Notes: generated by a model from the sequence alone, not told the origin. 27,977 bases of DNA from JBEEJL01 sp043744215 (GCA_043744215.1 JAYTVC010000018.1:1-27977); one strand, 5' to 3'. Numbered from the stretch's first letter, positions 1 through 9,491 are shown. Numbers and translations: made by a program.

Positions 1-120
1 GCATTTCAGCTATAAATAAAGCGGGTAGCGCAAACTTTATGCAGCGGAGTTTGCGGCACTTTTTCAAGCCGGTTTAATCAAACCATTATCCACCGCTACT
101 TTTCGTTACGGAGGTGTGAC

Positions 121-633
121 ATGCGACGCCGACTTTACTTTGTTCTTCCCAATATTCTTAGTGCCCGACAAACCATGAATGACCTGCTGCTGGCTCGCAT
201 TGAAGAACGGCACATTCACTGTTTGGCAAGAGAAGACGTTCCACTCGCCGGATTGCATGAGGCAAACTTGCTGCACAAAACCGACATCGTGCATGGTGCG
301 GAGCTGGGTTTGCTCATTGGTGCGGTTGCCGGTGCCACACTTGGCGTTATTGCTGTTCTGTCGCCACCGAAAGGCATGGATTTGCAACTGGTTACGGTGC
401 TCGTTACAGCGCTTCTGGGCGGATTGTTTGGCGCGTGGGTATCAAGCCTCGCGGCGGCCAGCATCCCCAATTCGCGCCTGGTCATGTTCGCGAAGGATAT
501 TGCCGAAGGAAGAATCCTGATGATGGTGGATGTGCCTTTGTATAAGCTCGAGGCCATCCGTTCGCTAGTGGAGAAGCGCCATCCCGAAGCGGCGCAAGGA
601 GGAATAGAACCAACGATACCGGCATTCCCATAA
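121..633 (+). CDS. Small inner-membrane protein of unknown function (DUF1269-like)
   Basis: This 170-residue protein has a soluble N-terminal part (about residues 1-55), two Gly/Ala-rich membrane segments (about 58-81 and 87-114) joined by a short loop with SPPKG, and a soluble tail. The layout and the glycine-zipper-like segments resemble DUF1269-type membrane proteins. That assignment is from general resemblance only and no catalytic motif is visible. The start is supported by a strong Shine-Dalgarno sequence, GGAGGTG at 110-116, just before ATG 121. The gene appears monocistronic, because a strong terminator follows at 703-733. The function is unknown. Confidence 0.75.
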   Translation: MRRRLYFVLPNILSARQTMNDLLLARIEERHIHCLAREDVPLAGLHEANLLHKTDIVHGAELGLLIGAVAGATLGVIAVLSPPKGMDLQLVTVLVTALLGGLFGAWVSSLAAASIPNSRLVMFAKDIAEGRILMMVDVPLYKLEAIRSLVEKRHPEAAQGGIEPTIPAFP

Positions 634-702
634 TGTGCGCAGTACATGCGCAGCAGCGGCAACGCGCCGCATCGGTTCGCCGCACTTTTTCGGCGAAGCA
701 GT

Positions 703-733
703 AAAAAAGCCCCGCGACGCGGGGCTTTTGTTT
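703..733 (+). terminator. Rho-independent terminator after the small membrane protein gene
   Basis: A perfect 11-bp stem (AAAAGCCCCGC at 705-715 with GCGGGGCTTTT at 719-729) has a GAC loop and is followed by TTTGTTT. A second hairpin, TTCGCCG/CGGCGAA at 676-682 and 691-697, lies just upstream. The A-run on the left arm means it could also act on the other strand. Confidence 0.85.
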
Positions 734-824
734 GTCGTTCAGAATATTTGAAAGCGGGTTGCCGCTGCCATGCGACGCAGAGTAGTATGACTTGATACTA
801 TTCAATATTTTTTCAGGAGGGATT

Positions 825-2528
825 ATGGCGCTTCGTATGTCAGTTATTCTTGTGATGATGGTGTTCTTCAGTGCATGTAGCCAAACGGCTTTCCAACCGC
901 CGCCGCAAACACCCCAAACCGATTACAGTGATACATCCGGCAAACGCTTCCTCGCACATATCAAGACATTATCTTCTGACGAATTTGAAGGCCGCGCGCC
1001 CGGTTCGCGCGGCGAAGTGTTGACCGTTGAATATCTCACCAAACAATTTCAGCAAATGGGCCTTGCGCCAGGCAACCCCGATGGCACGTACGTGCAAAAA
1101 GTGCCGCTGGTCGGTTATACATCATTACCTGAAGCATCGTTCGCTTTGGGCCCGACGAAAACCGAGTTGAAATTTCCGCAGGATTACGTCGCCTGGTCAG
1201 CCACGCAGCAAGCGGAAATTACGCTGAACGATGCCGAGATGGTGTTCGTCGGCTACGGCACCGTCGCGCCGGAATACGATTGGGATGATTACAAAGGCGT
1301 GGATGTTAAAGGCAAGACCATCATCATGCTTATCAACGATCCGCCGTTGCCCGACCCGCTTGATCCGGGCAAGCTCGACGCGAAAATGTTCAAAGGCGAT
1401 GCCATGACTTATTACGGCCGCTGGACGTATAAATTTGAAATGGCCGCCAAACTCGGTGCGACGGCGGCGATCATCGTTCACGAAACCAAACCTGCGGCGT
1501 ATCCATATTCTGTCGTGATGAACAGTTGGTCGCGGGAAAATTTCAGCGTTAACGATGGCCCGAATACCCACTTCCCGCCCATTCCGTCCTGGATACATCT
1601 CGACCGCGCCAAACAATTATTTAGCGCCAGCAATCTCGATTTTGATGCCATGAAAAAAGCCGCCCTGAGCCGTGACTTCAAACCGGTGACACTCAAAACC
1701 AAAATGAATATGCGCGTTAAAAACACCTGGCGCACGGTAGATTCAAATAATGTTGTCGCGAAAATTGAAGGCTCTGATCCCAAGCTAAAAGACGAAGTCG
1801 TCATCTACACTGCCCATTGGGATCACTTCGGCATGGATGAAAAATTATCGGGATCGAAGACACAAAAAATTTATCACGGTGCGCTGGATAACGCTTCGGG
1901 TGTCGCCGCACTACTGGAACTTGCCCGCGCTTTCAAACAACTGCCAGTTGCGCCAAAGCGGACTATTGTATTTATGGCAACCACCGCCGAAGAACAAGGC
2001 CTGCTCGGCGCGCAATATTACGCAGTACATCCGCTTTATCCGCTGAAAAAAACCCTCGCCAATATCAACATGGACGGCATGAACATGTGGGGCCGCACCT
2101 CCGATGTTGAAGTGCTGGGTTTCGGCAACTCAACGCTGGAAGATGTGTTGAACGATGCCGCAAAAAAACAAAACCGCAGTGTCAATCCCGAATCACGTGC
2201 CGAACTCGGCGGCTACTTCCGCTCTGACCATTTCGAATTCGCCAAAGTAGGGGTGCCCGCGTTGTATATGAAAAGCCGTACCCAATACATCGGCCAATCA
2301 GCCGATTACGCCAAACAAAAAGTCGATAACTACATCGCCAATGATTATCACAAAGTCACCGACGTGATACATGACGACTGGGTGACTTCGGGCGCGGTGG
2401 AAGATATCGCGTTGCTGTTCGACGTAGGCATGCGCGTCGCACAAGCCAATGCTTATCCGCAATGGAAGGCAGGATCGGAGTTCAAGGAACGACGGGATGT
2501 GATGATGCAACAGGCGGAACGCAAATAA
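825..2528 (+). CDS. M28 family zinc aminopeptidase, PA-domain lipoprotein
   Basis: This is a predicted extracytoplasmic di-zinc peptidase of 567 residues. The N-terminus is a lipoprotein signal ending in FFSAC, with the lipidated Cys at residue 17. A PA insert lies at about residues 125-240 and ends in the part containing AAKLGATAAIIV. The catalytic M28 domain covers about 300-545. The metal-ligand set is visible: H331 and D333 (AHWDH), D355 (ALDNASG), E389/E390 (TAEEQG), D417 (NMDGM) and H469 (RSDHFEF). The start at ATG 825 is chosen over an in-frame TTG at 792 because AGGAGGG at 815-821 lies directly before it and the lipoprotein signal begins there. The likely role is trimming of peptides in the envelope or medium. 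The substrate cannot be read from the sequence. Confidence 0.9.
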   Translation: MALRMSVILVMMVFFSACSQTAFQPPPQTPQTDYSDTSGKRFLAHIKTLSSDEFEGRAPGSRGEVLTVEYLTKQFQQMGLAPGNPDGTYVQKVPLVGYTSLPEASFALGPTKTELKFPQDYVAWSATQQAEITLNDAEMVFVGYGTVAPEYDWDDYKGVDVKGKTIIMLINDPPLPDPLDPGKLDAKMFKGDAMTYYGRWTYKFEMAAKLGATAAIIVHETKPAAYPYSVVMNSWSRENFSVNDGPNTHFPPIPSWIHLDRAKQLFSASNLDFDAMKKAALSRDFKPVTLKTKMNMRVKNTWRTVDSNNVVAKIEGSDPKLKDEVVIYTAHWDHFGMDEKLSGSKTQKIYHGALDNASGVAALLELARAFKQLPVAPKRTIVFMATTAEEQGLLGAQYYAVHPLYPLKKTLANINMDGMNMWGRTSDVEVLGFGNSTLEDVLNDAAKKQNRSVNPESRAELGGYFRSDHFEFAKVGVPALYMKSRTQYIGQSADYAKQKVDNYIANDYHKVTDVIHDDWVTSGAVEDIALLFDVGMRVAQANAYPQWKAGSEFKERRDVMMQQAERK

Positions 2529-2835
2529 TTTTTTCGGCGATGAAGACCGCGCAAGTAATGATACCCATAGGGCTCCAAGGTTTGCGTCAAACATTCAATC
2601 GCGAGGGTTGACTGTTTCTATACTCTCGACTACAAATAGCATGTACGGATGCTTCTTCTTTTTGGCGACGTCAGTTGAAGCATGAAGTAATTATCCTAGT
2701 GGCCTGATTATAGAAAGAAACCAAGAAACAAGCCTGACCGTATCTCCAGTCTCAAGTGGTGAATGTGCGACGCACCAAAATCCAAAAGACTTTGGCGGGG
2801 CGCTTTTAACAATCAAAAGCAATCGAGGAGGAGTA
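2529..2835. other. 307-bp gap between the two peptidase genes
   Basis: I see no gene here. There is no clear terminator after the M28 gene. The gap holds a candidate sigma-70 promoter at 2608-2636 (listed separately) and the strong ribosome binding site GAGGAGGAG at 2825-2833 for the subtilase. A short open frame starting near 2763 lacks family features and overlaps the subtilase start, so it is not called. Confidence 0.6.
2608..2636 (+). promoter_or_regulatory. Candidate sigma-70 promoter for the subtilase gene
   Basis: TTGACT (2608-2613) is separated by exactly 17 bp from TACAAA (2631-2636). It lies about 200 bp upstream of the subtilase start, so the leader would be long. The call rests on hexamer matching only. 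Confidence 0.4.
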
Positions 2836-5811
2836 ATGAATTACCAACCAATAAGCCGCATTCGCGGCGCATCTTTTATTACCTATGTCTTTTCTTTGTT
2901 GGCGGCAATTGTTTTTGCTGTAACGTCTTTTGCGGCGCAGCCGGATCACGATGCCCCCAAAAAGAAAATCACTAACAGTATCTACATAGTGCGCATGGCT
3001 GATCCGCCTGTGGTTGCCTACAGCGGCGGCATAGGCAGCCTGAAAGCAACCAAACCGGCGAAAGGCAAGAAAATCGACGTAACCAGCACTGATGTGATTC
3101 AGTATTCGGCTTATCTCGATTCACGACATGATGCGGCGGTTGCGAGCGTCAATGCCCGCAAACTGTACGGTTACAAGATTACTTTTAATGGATTCGCAGC
3201 AGAGCTGACCAGCCAGCAGGTGGAAAAATTAAAAAGTGATCCTGGCGTATTGTCAGTAGATCAGGACGAACTCCGCTCAATGGATACGTCGTCAACGCCG
3301 TCTTTCCTCGGCCTTGACACACCTAGAACCGGCCTGTGGAATCAACTCGGCGGCGTAGGCAGCGCCGGCGAAGGAGTCGTTATCGGGATTGTTGACAGCG
3401 GTTTCTGGCCAGAGCATCCCAGCTTCTCTGATCGCACGGGAACGAATGGCAATTTCACCAAAGACGGCAAACTGAGCTACCACCAAATACCCGGTTGGAA
3501 CGCCAAATGTATGCCGGGCGAACAATTCACCGCAACCGACTGCAATCAGAAAGTGATTGCCGCCCATTACTACAACGCGGGCTGGGGAGGAAATGCAGGC
3601 ATCAAGACGCTATTCCCGTTTGAATTTAATTCTCCTCGTGACTGGGATGGCCATGGCAGCCACACGGCGTCCACTGCCGGGGGTAATAACGGTGTAGCAG
3701 TAACGGGTCAAGCTTCCGTGTTTGGCAAAATCAGCGGTATTGCGCCACGGGCACGTATTGCCGTATACAAAGTTTGCTGGGCAAGTACGCCTACCGGTGG
3801 CGGTTGCTTCGGCTCCGACAGTATCGCGGCAATTGATCAAGCAGTTGCCGACGGTGTGGATGTGATCAATTTTTCCATCAGCGGCACCAGCACCAATTTC
3901 CGTGACCCGGTTGAAATTGCGTTTATGTTTGCAGCAGACGCCGGTGTTTTTGTAGCAGCATCGGCGGGCAATAGCGGCCCTGCTACCAGCACCGTTGCCC
4001 ATCCGGGCCCGTGGCTGACTACTGTTGCAGCGGGAAAGCATAACCGTAATGCTCAGGGTGGTGTGACGCTGGGTAATGGGGTGACTTACACGGGCGCTTC
4101 AGTCGCATCGGCCATAGGCCCGAAACCACTGATTGATTCGACAGCGGCGGGTTTGCCGGGAGCTGACGCTACGGCGCTCGCCCTTTGCTTTGCAGCCGAA
4201 GATAACGGCGGTGTAGCCGTGCTTGATCCGGCAAAGATTGCCGGCAAGATTGTCGTGTGTGATAGAGGTGTTAATGCACGTGTAAATAAGAGTTTGGCAG
4301 TGCAGCAGGCTGGTGGTGTCGGCATGATTTTACTTAATACCAGCACCAACTCACTGAATGCAGATTTCCATTTCGTGCCGACTGTGCATCTTCAGGTTAC
4401 GGATCGTGCGGCGGTTAAGGCTTATGCAGCTACTGCCGGCGCTACGGCCAGCATTGGGCAAGCGACGGTTGTCTTTAACGCGGCTGCGCCGTTTACTGCT
4501 TCGTTTTCGTCGCGTGGTCCGCTCCGTGCTGGCGCAGGCAACCTGCTCAAGCCTGATCTGATTGCGCCGGGTCAGGATATTCTGGCGGCTATAGCACCAC
4601 CGGCTAATTCTGGAAAATTGTTTGAGCTTCTCAGCGGCACTTCCATGTCCAGCCCCCATGTGGCCGGCCTCGGTGCGCTGCTGAAAAACCTGCATCCTGA
4701 CTGGTCGCCGATGATGATCAAATCGGCATTGATGACTACGGGTACCGACGTGCTAGATGGCGGAACACCGGCACCGAACACCAATCCGGTATTGATTTTC
4801 CGCCAGGGTGCCGGGCATGTGAAGCCGAATAGCGCGGCTGATCCGGGTCTTGTCTTCGACGCGGGTATCACCGATTGGCTGGGTTTCCTCTGCGGCACAC
4901 AGTTGCCGAGTTCGTACTGCACTTCGCGCGGCATCCCTGTTCTTGATCCGAGCAACCTGAACGTGGCATCGATTGCGATTGGTGCTATGCCGGGGGCGCA
5001 GACTGTTAAACGCCGCGTCACTAATGTAGGCGGCAACCCTGCCACGTACACCGCCACGGTATCCGGCTTGGCAGGTATTACGGCAGTGGTCAGTCCGGCG
5101 TCGTTGACCTTGGCTACAGGTGAAACGAAAGAGTTTACAGTCACCTTCACGAATGTAAGTGCTCCGGCCAATGCGTATGCAGGCGGTCAATTGTCACTGA
5201 GCGACGGCGTGCATAAAGTGCGCATTCCTTTGGTGATCCGTCCTGTTGTGTTTTCAGCCCCCGCCGAAGTTGGCGGTTCTTATAGCGTGAAGTTTGGTTA
5301 TACGGGCGCATTCTCGGCAACCGCGCGCGGGCTGGTTCCGGCAGCCACGGCAAACCGATCGGTTGCCACTGGTGGGCAGGTACAGTTTCAGGTGACGGTG
5401 CCCGCAGGTTCGACCTACGCGCGTTTCTCGCTGTTCGATTCTGAAGTCAGCCAGGTCAGCGATCTTGACCTTACAGTTGTCGGCCCAGGCGTTTCCGGTT
5501 CCAGCGGAGGTGCCACGTCTGCCGAAGAAGTGAACTTCGTCAATCCGCCAGCCGGTAATTATACCGTCACGGTGGATGGCTTTGCGGTGCCTAGCGGCGC
5601 GGCGAACTTCAAGCTGTTCAGTTGGGCATTGGGTTCAACGGCAACGGGTAACATGACCGTCACCGCACCTTCATCGGCAACAGGCGGTACGACTGGCGCC
5701 ATCGGTATTTCTACCAGCGGCCTCACCGCCGGCACGAAGTATTTGGGCTCGGTGGTGTATGGCGGAGCGGCGGGTTTGCCTAACCCGACGATTGTTCGAG
5801 TTGATCAGTAA
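2836..5811 (+). CDS. Secreted subtilisin-like serine protease (S8) with PA, Fn3-like and PPC-like domains
   Basis: This 991-residue precursor is built like plant-type subtilases. It has a signal peptide (about 1-36, cut near SFAA), an I9-type inhibitory propeptide (about 50-147), and an S8 catalytic domain with Asp187 (IVDSGFW), His273 (DGHGSH), oxyanion Asn379 (SAGNSGP) and Ser603 (SGTSMSSPH). A PA domain (about 455-560) is inserted between Asn379 and Ser603. A fibronectin-III-like domain (about 690-790) and a beta-rich PPC-like domain (about 830-945) follow. The catalytic triad is intact, so it should be active after export and propeptide removal. ATG 2836 has a strong GAGGAGGAG ribosome binding site. 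No sortase motif or autotransporter barrel is visible at the C-terminus, so release to the periplasm or medium is inferred. The upstream M28 peptidase suggests a protein-degradation locus. Confidence 0.93.
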   Translation: MNYQPISRIRGASFITYVFSLLAAIVFAVTSFAAQPDHDAPKKKITNSIYIVRMADPPVVAYSGGIGSLKATKPAKGKKIDVTSTDVIQYSAYLDSRHDAAVASVNARKLYGYKITFNGFAAELTSQQVEKLKSDPGVLSVDQDELRSMDTSSTPSFLGLDTPRTGLWNQLGGVGSAGEGVVIGIVDSGFWPEHPSFSDRTGTNGNFTKDGKLSYHQIPGWNAKCMPGEQFTATDCNQKVIAAHYYNAGWGGNAGIKTLFPFEFNSPRDWDGHGSHTASTAGGNNGVAVTGQASVFGKISGIAPRARIAVYKVCWASTPTGGGCFGSDSIAAIDQAVADGVDVINFSISGTSTNFRDPVEIAFMFAADAGVFVAASAGNSGPATSTVAHPGPWLTTVAAGKHNRNAQGGVTLGNGVTYTGASVASAIGPKPLIDSTAAGLPGADATALALCFAAEDNGGVAVLDPAKIAGKIVVCDRGVNARVNKSLAVQQAGGVGMILLNTSTNSLNADFHFVPTVHLQVTDRAAVKAYAATAGATASIGQATVVFNAAAPFTASFSSRGPLRAGAGNLLKPDLIAPGQDILAAIAPPANSGKLFELLSGTSMSSPHVAGLGALLKNLHPDWSPMMIKSALMTTGTDVLDGGTPAPNTNPVLIFRQGAGHVKPNSAADPGLVFDAGITDWLGFLCGTQLPSSYCTSRGIPVLDPSNLNVASIAIGAMPGAQTVKRRVTNVGGNPATYTATVSGLAGITAVVSPASLTLATGETKEFTVTFTNVSAPANAYAGGQLSLSDGVHKVRIPLVIRPVVFSAPAEVGGSYSVKFGYTGAFSATARGLVPAATANRSVATGGQVQFQVTVPAGSTYARFSLFDSEVSQVSDLDLTVVGPGVSGSSGGATSAEEVNFVNPPAGNYTVTVDGFAVPSGAANFKLFSWALGSTATGNMTVTAPSSATGGTTGAIGISTSGLTAGTKYLGSVVYGGAAGLPNPTIVRVDQ

Positions 5812-5860
5812 GTGCATTAAACGGCTGTAACAGTTTCATTACGCACTGTTGAAAACTAAA

Positions 5861-5889
5861 AAGCCGCGTCTGTCGACGCGGCTTTTTTA
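5861..5889 (+). terminator. Bidirectional terminator between convergent genes
   Basis: A perfect 10-bp stem (AAGCCGCGTC at 5861-5870 with GACGCGGCTT at 5875-5884, loop TGTC) is followed by a T-run. An A-rich left flank gives a T-run on the minus strand, so it can serve both the subtilase gene and the glycosyltransferase gene that converges on it. Confidence 0.85.
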
Positions 5890-6000
5890 TTGAGCTTTCT
5901 GTTCGAGATGTCCGTAAAAATCAGACTAATTTTATTTGCACGCTGACTGAAATGAATTTATAAGTTGATACGCTATCGCTTGGCTTAACCTGACCAATAT

Positions 6001-7668
6001 TTATTCTTGCCGTTGATATAACCGGAACTTCTCATGCCGATCTCCGGGCCTTGAACCTTCCCAGATTTTTTTCCAGCGTGCATCTTGCGGCGCTTCTTGT
6101 TTAGCGTCGTCTTGGACCAGCAACATCTTACAATTATTTTCACCGCGTTCCTGGGGTTTGGTGATCAGTGATAAATAATAATGAAGCAACGCGCGCTGGC
6201 CGTCACCGATATTTTTGCTGGCGATGCAGTGGGCGTTTTTCGGTAACACGCTTCCCAATTCTGTCATCACGCTGCGATAACTTCTGCCATGGTCGATGTA
6301 GGGCAACCATAGCGCCATGGCGAGCACCCAGAACATGGTAATGCCGGCGGCCCAGTTGACGACTGCGCGGCGGTTATTGCGGCGGGTGTGCCAGACGACG
6401 AATAGCCAGATAATTGTCAGCGCGAACGCGAGCACAAACGCGAGCGCGTGAAATTGCGGCGTGAAGCCAGGCTGGTATTCGACGACGCGCTTTGCCATTT
6501 TTTCGGGGAATCCGGCGAACATGGCGGCGTACCAGAGCCACATCACAAAGGCGAAAAAACCGAAGGTCATCATGCCGAACCAGTCGAGGGCGCTGGCGGC
6601 CCCTCTGCGCAGATAATCGATTCCGGGTGTGGCAAGCAGGGCGAGTGGAATCAGCAGCACGATGGCGCTGACGTCACTTTTTTGTGGTGCGAATGAGAGT
6701 GCAAAGAAAAACACTATGAATGTCATCAGCGGCATTTGCAACGCGGGGATATGCAAGCCGCGCCGGCCATGATGCCACAACGTCCACGCTGCCAGCGGCA
6801 GCGCGGGCCAAGCGTACCACGGTAGCAGGTTGAGGTAAAAAAGCAGCGTGTTGAATACGCCGCGCTCAAGGCCGCTGTTAAAAAACAATGCGGGGTTTTG
6901 AAGCGATAGCCATTGCTGAAATAATTCGGGTGCGCGTTTGTAGAGCGCGAGGGGCCATAAGGTAAACCAAGGCAGCGCGGCCACTAATGCCACGGCCCAT
7001 GCCTGCAAAAAGCGTGGCGTGCGCCATTCGCGGAACGCGAGAGACAAAGCCGCGCCGGCAGTGACGACCATCAGCGGTGCGATAAATCCCTTGGACATGA
7101 AGCCGATGCCGACGCCGGTGCCTATCGCAAAGCCACCGACAAATCCGCTGATGCGGCTTTTGGCAAGGCCGAAGCATGCCATGGCGATGCCGCTAAGCAG
7201 CGCGACATCGCTGATCATTTCGTGGGATCGCACCAGCAAACCTAGACAGCCTATCAGCAGCAACACCGCCATACGGCCGTTGCGATGGCCGTGCAACGTG
7301 CGGGCAGCGAGGGCGACGAACAGCATGACGAGGGCCATGAAAAACCCCGTGGCCAAACGAGCCGCATCGTGCACGGGCAATAGCCAGCTGAAAGCTTTGG
7401 CGAAAAAGGCCGCAATGACGAAATAAAGTGGCGGTCGATCGAGGTGAATGTCGCCCGCCAGACGGGGCAAGACCCAATCGCCGCTTTGCAGGATGTGATA
7501 AATGAAACCAAAGTTGACGGCTTCATCCGGCTTCCACGGATCGTGCCCGATGAGGCCGGGGAGAATAAATGCGATGCCGACCAGAATAAACAGCAGGGTT
7601 TTAACCGTCGTGCGCGTACCGTCGTAAGCGATTTCGTTCCAAGGTACGCGCGCGGCGGGTTGTTGCAT
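6001..7668 (-). CDS. ArnT-like membrane glycosyltransferase (GT39/GT83, PMT superfamily)
   Basis: This 555-residue polytopic protein has many hydrophobic segments and ends in a soluble domain (about 450-555). The family hallmark is the acidic pair in the first external loop, WKPDEA with D48 and E49, followed by LDRPPLYF (residues 76-83), as in ArnT and related dolichyl/undecaprenyl-phosphate-sugar transferases. Such enzymes move a sugar from a lipid-phosphate carrier to lipid A, protein or another envelope acceptor on the periplasmic side. Neither donor nor acceptor can be told here, and no arn genes are nearby. The start ATG 7668 lies 12 bp after the stop of the M48 protease gene, so the two are probably co-transcribed and translationally coupled. 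The ribosome binding site is weak. Confidence 0.85.
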   Translation of the reverse strand: MQQPAARVPWNEIAYDGTRTTVKTLLFILVGIAFILPGLIGHDPWKPDEAVNFGFIYHILQSGDWVLPRLAGDIHLDRPPLYFVIAAFFAKAFSWLLPVHDAARLATGFFMALVMLFVALAARTLHGHRNGRMAVLLLIGCLGLLVRSHEMISDVALLSGIAMACFGLAKSRISGFVGGFAIGTGVGIGFMSKGFIAPLMVVTAGAALSLAFREWRTPRFLQAWAVALVAALPWFTLWPLALYKRAPELFQQWLSLQNPALFFNSGLERGVFNTLLFYLNLLPWYAWPALPLAAWTLWHHGRRGLHIPALQMPLMTFIVFFFALSFAPQKSDVSAIVLLIPLALLATPGIDYLRRGAASALDWFGMMTFGFFAFVMWLWYAAMFAGFPEKMAKRVVEYQPGFTPQFHALAFVLAFALTIIWLFVVWHTRRNNRRAVVNWAAGITMFWVLAMALWLPYIDHGRSYRSVMTELGSVLPKNAHCIASKNIGDGQRALLHYYLSLITKPQERGENNCKMLLVQDDAKQEAPQDARWKKIWEGSRPGDRHEKFRLYQRQE

Positions 7669-7680
7669 CGAGTGACGTGG

Positions 7681-9141
7681 TTATTCGATTATTTTAATCA
7701 GTTGGCCCGGTGCAGGTTCGCCCGACGGATACATGCCGTTGAGCAAGCGCAGTTGTTGTTCACCGAATTGGCCCAACGGCGAGCTGCGCGCCAGGGCTGC
7801 GAAAGTCATGCCGCGTCCCGCGCTGATATTGCGCACGGAGTAGGGCCGCGCCAACTGGCGCTCGTTCGGTGTCATGGCGTGGAAACCATTTAATACGCCA
7901 CGCAATTCATTGCGCGAACGCGCCATGGCTTGTGGATCTTTTGCTTGTGGCACAAACAGGAATTGTTGCGAGTTGAATGTCAGCAACGTGGCTTCAATGG
8001 CTTTGCCGCCTTTCACGCCCTGAAAATCCACTGCGGGGTAGCCGCCCACTGTCGTGCGCGACATACGTCCGTCATCGGGGGCCAAGACTTTTTTGATAAT
8101 TTCCGTTTCATTCGCCCCTGCCCCGGTGACGCCGGCCATGATCAATGCCGCGTCGCCAGCGGCGTTAATAATAACGAGTTTGTCGGGTGAGTTTTGGAAC
8201 TTCCAGCCTTGCGGCACAGTGATCGTCATACCCAGCGGCTCGTGATAAAAATTATTTCCGCGCGTGACACCTTGTTCGCGGCTGTCACCAAACACCATGT
8301 TGGAAGTCATTTGCAAATAACGGTCACGGCCCGCATCGGCATTGGGCGTGGGCGGGTACTTCGCCGCGATGTCGATAATGTCATTCAAGCGCTGATCGTT
8401 TGACGGGTGCGTGGATAAATAATCCGGCATACGCTGTGGTGTTTTACCCTGCACGCGTGCGCGTTCTTCGCTCGCAAGCTCCTGCGCTTTCAAGGTACCG
8501 ATCACACTGATCATGGTTTTCGGATTGTAATTGCCACGCGATAAATATTCTGCGCCGAGTTGGTCGGCCTGCAATTCGTGCTCGCGGCCGTGTTTCATCA
8601 CCAGCGATTGCCCTGCCGCGCCGACAATCTGCCCCGCCCCTTGTACACCGCCATAAACTTGACCAAGGATTTCAGCAGCGACTGAACCCAGCTGCGTAAA
8701 TGTCCCCTCAGTTTGTGCCTGTGCGCCGTGGCGCGCAGTGGCGTGGCCAATTTCGTGCCCGATAACACCGGCTAATTCCGCTTCGCTATTCAGATGCGCC
8801 ATGATGCCGCGCGTGACATAGATATAGCCGCCGGGCAGCGCGAAGGCGTTGATCTCGGGCGAATCCACCACAGTAAAATGCCAAGGCAGGTTCGCACGGT
8901 GGGAATTTTTGGCCAAGCGCTGACCGAGGTCATTGACGTAGGCTTGGAGCGCCGGGTTGTCGTACACGCCGTATTCTTTTTTTACTTCACCATCGGCCTG
9001 TAGGCCCATGGCGATTTCGTCCTTCTCACTCATCAGCAGAAGTTCGCGTTTGCCCGTGACCGGATTAGTAGAGCAGGATGCAAGCAATGTAACGGCAATA
9101 GCAGCAGCAAGGGTTTTACGTAACAGGAATTGAGTCTTCAT
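7681..9141 (-). CDS. M48 family lipoprotein metalloprotease
   Basis: This 486-residue protein has a lipoprotein signal peptide ending in LLASC (lipidated Cys23). The M48 domain carries the zinc site H129-E130-x-x-H133 (GHEIGH) and the third ligand E189 (EHELQAD). The C-terminal third is typical of the YfgC/BepA-like or Oma1-like periplasmic group, with a short LysM-like tail (YSVRNISAGRGM and LLNGMYPSGEPAPGQ). Family members help with outer-membrane protein quality control. That role is inferred for this one. The frame stays open to 9267, but ATG 9141 is chosen because the lipoprotein signal starts there and a GGGGA ribosome binding site precedes it. The glycosyltransferase gene follows 12 bp downstream. 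Confidence 0.9.
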   Translation of the reverse strand: MKTQFLLRKTLAAAIAVTLLASCSTNPVTGKRELLLMSEKDEIAMGLQADGEVKKEYGVYDNPALQAYVNDLGQRLAKNSHRANLPWHFTVVDSPEINAFALPGGYIYVTRGIMAHLNSEAELAGVIGHEIGHATARHGAQAQTEGTFTQLGSVAAEILGQVYGGVQGAGQIVGAAGQSLVMKHGREHELQADQLGAEYLSRGNYNPKTMISVIGTLKAQELASEERARVQGKTPQRMPDYLSTHPSNDQRLNDIIDIAAKYPPTPNADAGRDRYLQMTSNMVFGDSREQGVTRGNNFYHEPLGMTITVPQGWKFQNSPDKLVIINAAGDAALIMAGVTGAGANETEIIKKVLAPDDGRMSRTTVGGYPAVDFQGVKGGKAIEATLLTFNSQQFLFVPQAKDPQAMARSRNELRGVLNGFHAMTPNERQLARPYSVRNISAGRGMTFAALARSSPLGQFGEQQLRLLNGMYPSGEPAPGQLIKIIE

Positions 9142-9220
9142 AAGTGTCCCCAGTGATTGGTGTGAATGTTTGACGGGTTTATACAGGAAAAAGTTTACCA
9201 GAGCGCGCGGCTCGCAAGAA

Positions 9221-9250
9221 ACAAAAAGGCAGCCAAAGCTGCCTTTTTGT
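9221..9250 (-). terminator. Rho-independent terminator of rpmE
   Basis: A perfect 13-bp inverted repeat (ACAAAAAGGCAGC at 9221-9233 with its complement at 9238-9250, loop of 4) ends in a T-run on the minus strand. It lies between the rpmE stop and the M48 start. The symmetric A/T ends would also allow termination in the plus direction. Confidence 0.85.
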
Positions 9251-9275
9251 TTCGAACAATTGTTCACAAGCCAGC

Positions 9276-9491
9276 TTATTTGGCTGCTGTGCCCAAGTTG
9301 TATTTCTTACGGAATTTATCTACGCGGCCGGCGGTATCGACAATCTTCTGCTTGCCCGTGTAAAACGGATGGCACTCGGAGCACACTTCGATGTGCAGGG
9401 CTTTTGTCATGGTGGAACGGGTTTTGAATTTGTTGCCGCAACTGCAGGCGACATCAATTTCGTTGTATTCGGGATGGACTTCGTTTTTCAT
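9276..9491 (-). CDS. rpmE: 50S ribosomal protein bL31
   Basis: This 71-residue protein starts MKNEVHPEYNEI and is the zinc-binding (C+) form of bL31, with C16 and C18 (CSCG) and C37 and C40 (CSEC). It is a component of the large ribosomal subunit near the central protuberance. The length is normal. A good promoter lies at 9546-9574 and a terminator at 9221-9250, so it can be a single-gene unit downstream of rho, separated by 151 bp. The C+ form usually depends on zinc supply. No zinc-free paralogue is present in the window. Confidence 0.97.
   Translation of the reverse strand: MKNEVHPEYNEIDVACSCGNKFKTRSTMTKALHIEVCSECHPFYTGKQKIVDTAGRVDKFRKKYNLGTAAK

Noticed and set aside
76..88. AATCAA-N4-TTA match upstream of the first gene, another possible IHF site
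   Set aside because: It fits the bare consensus but lacks the conserved AT-rich flank of the repeat family, and one chance match is expected in a window of this size.
4572..5171. Long open frame antisense to the subtilase gene (199 codons)
   Set aside because: It mirrors codon bias of the real gene and has no recognisable domain. Similar mirror frames occur opposite rho, the nitrate reductase gene and nirB.
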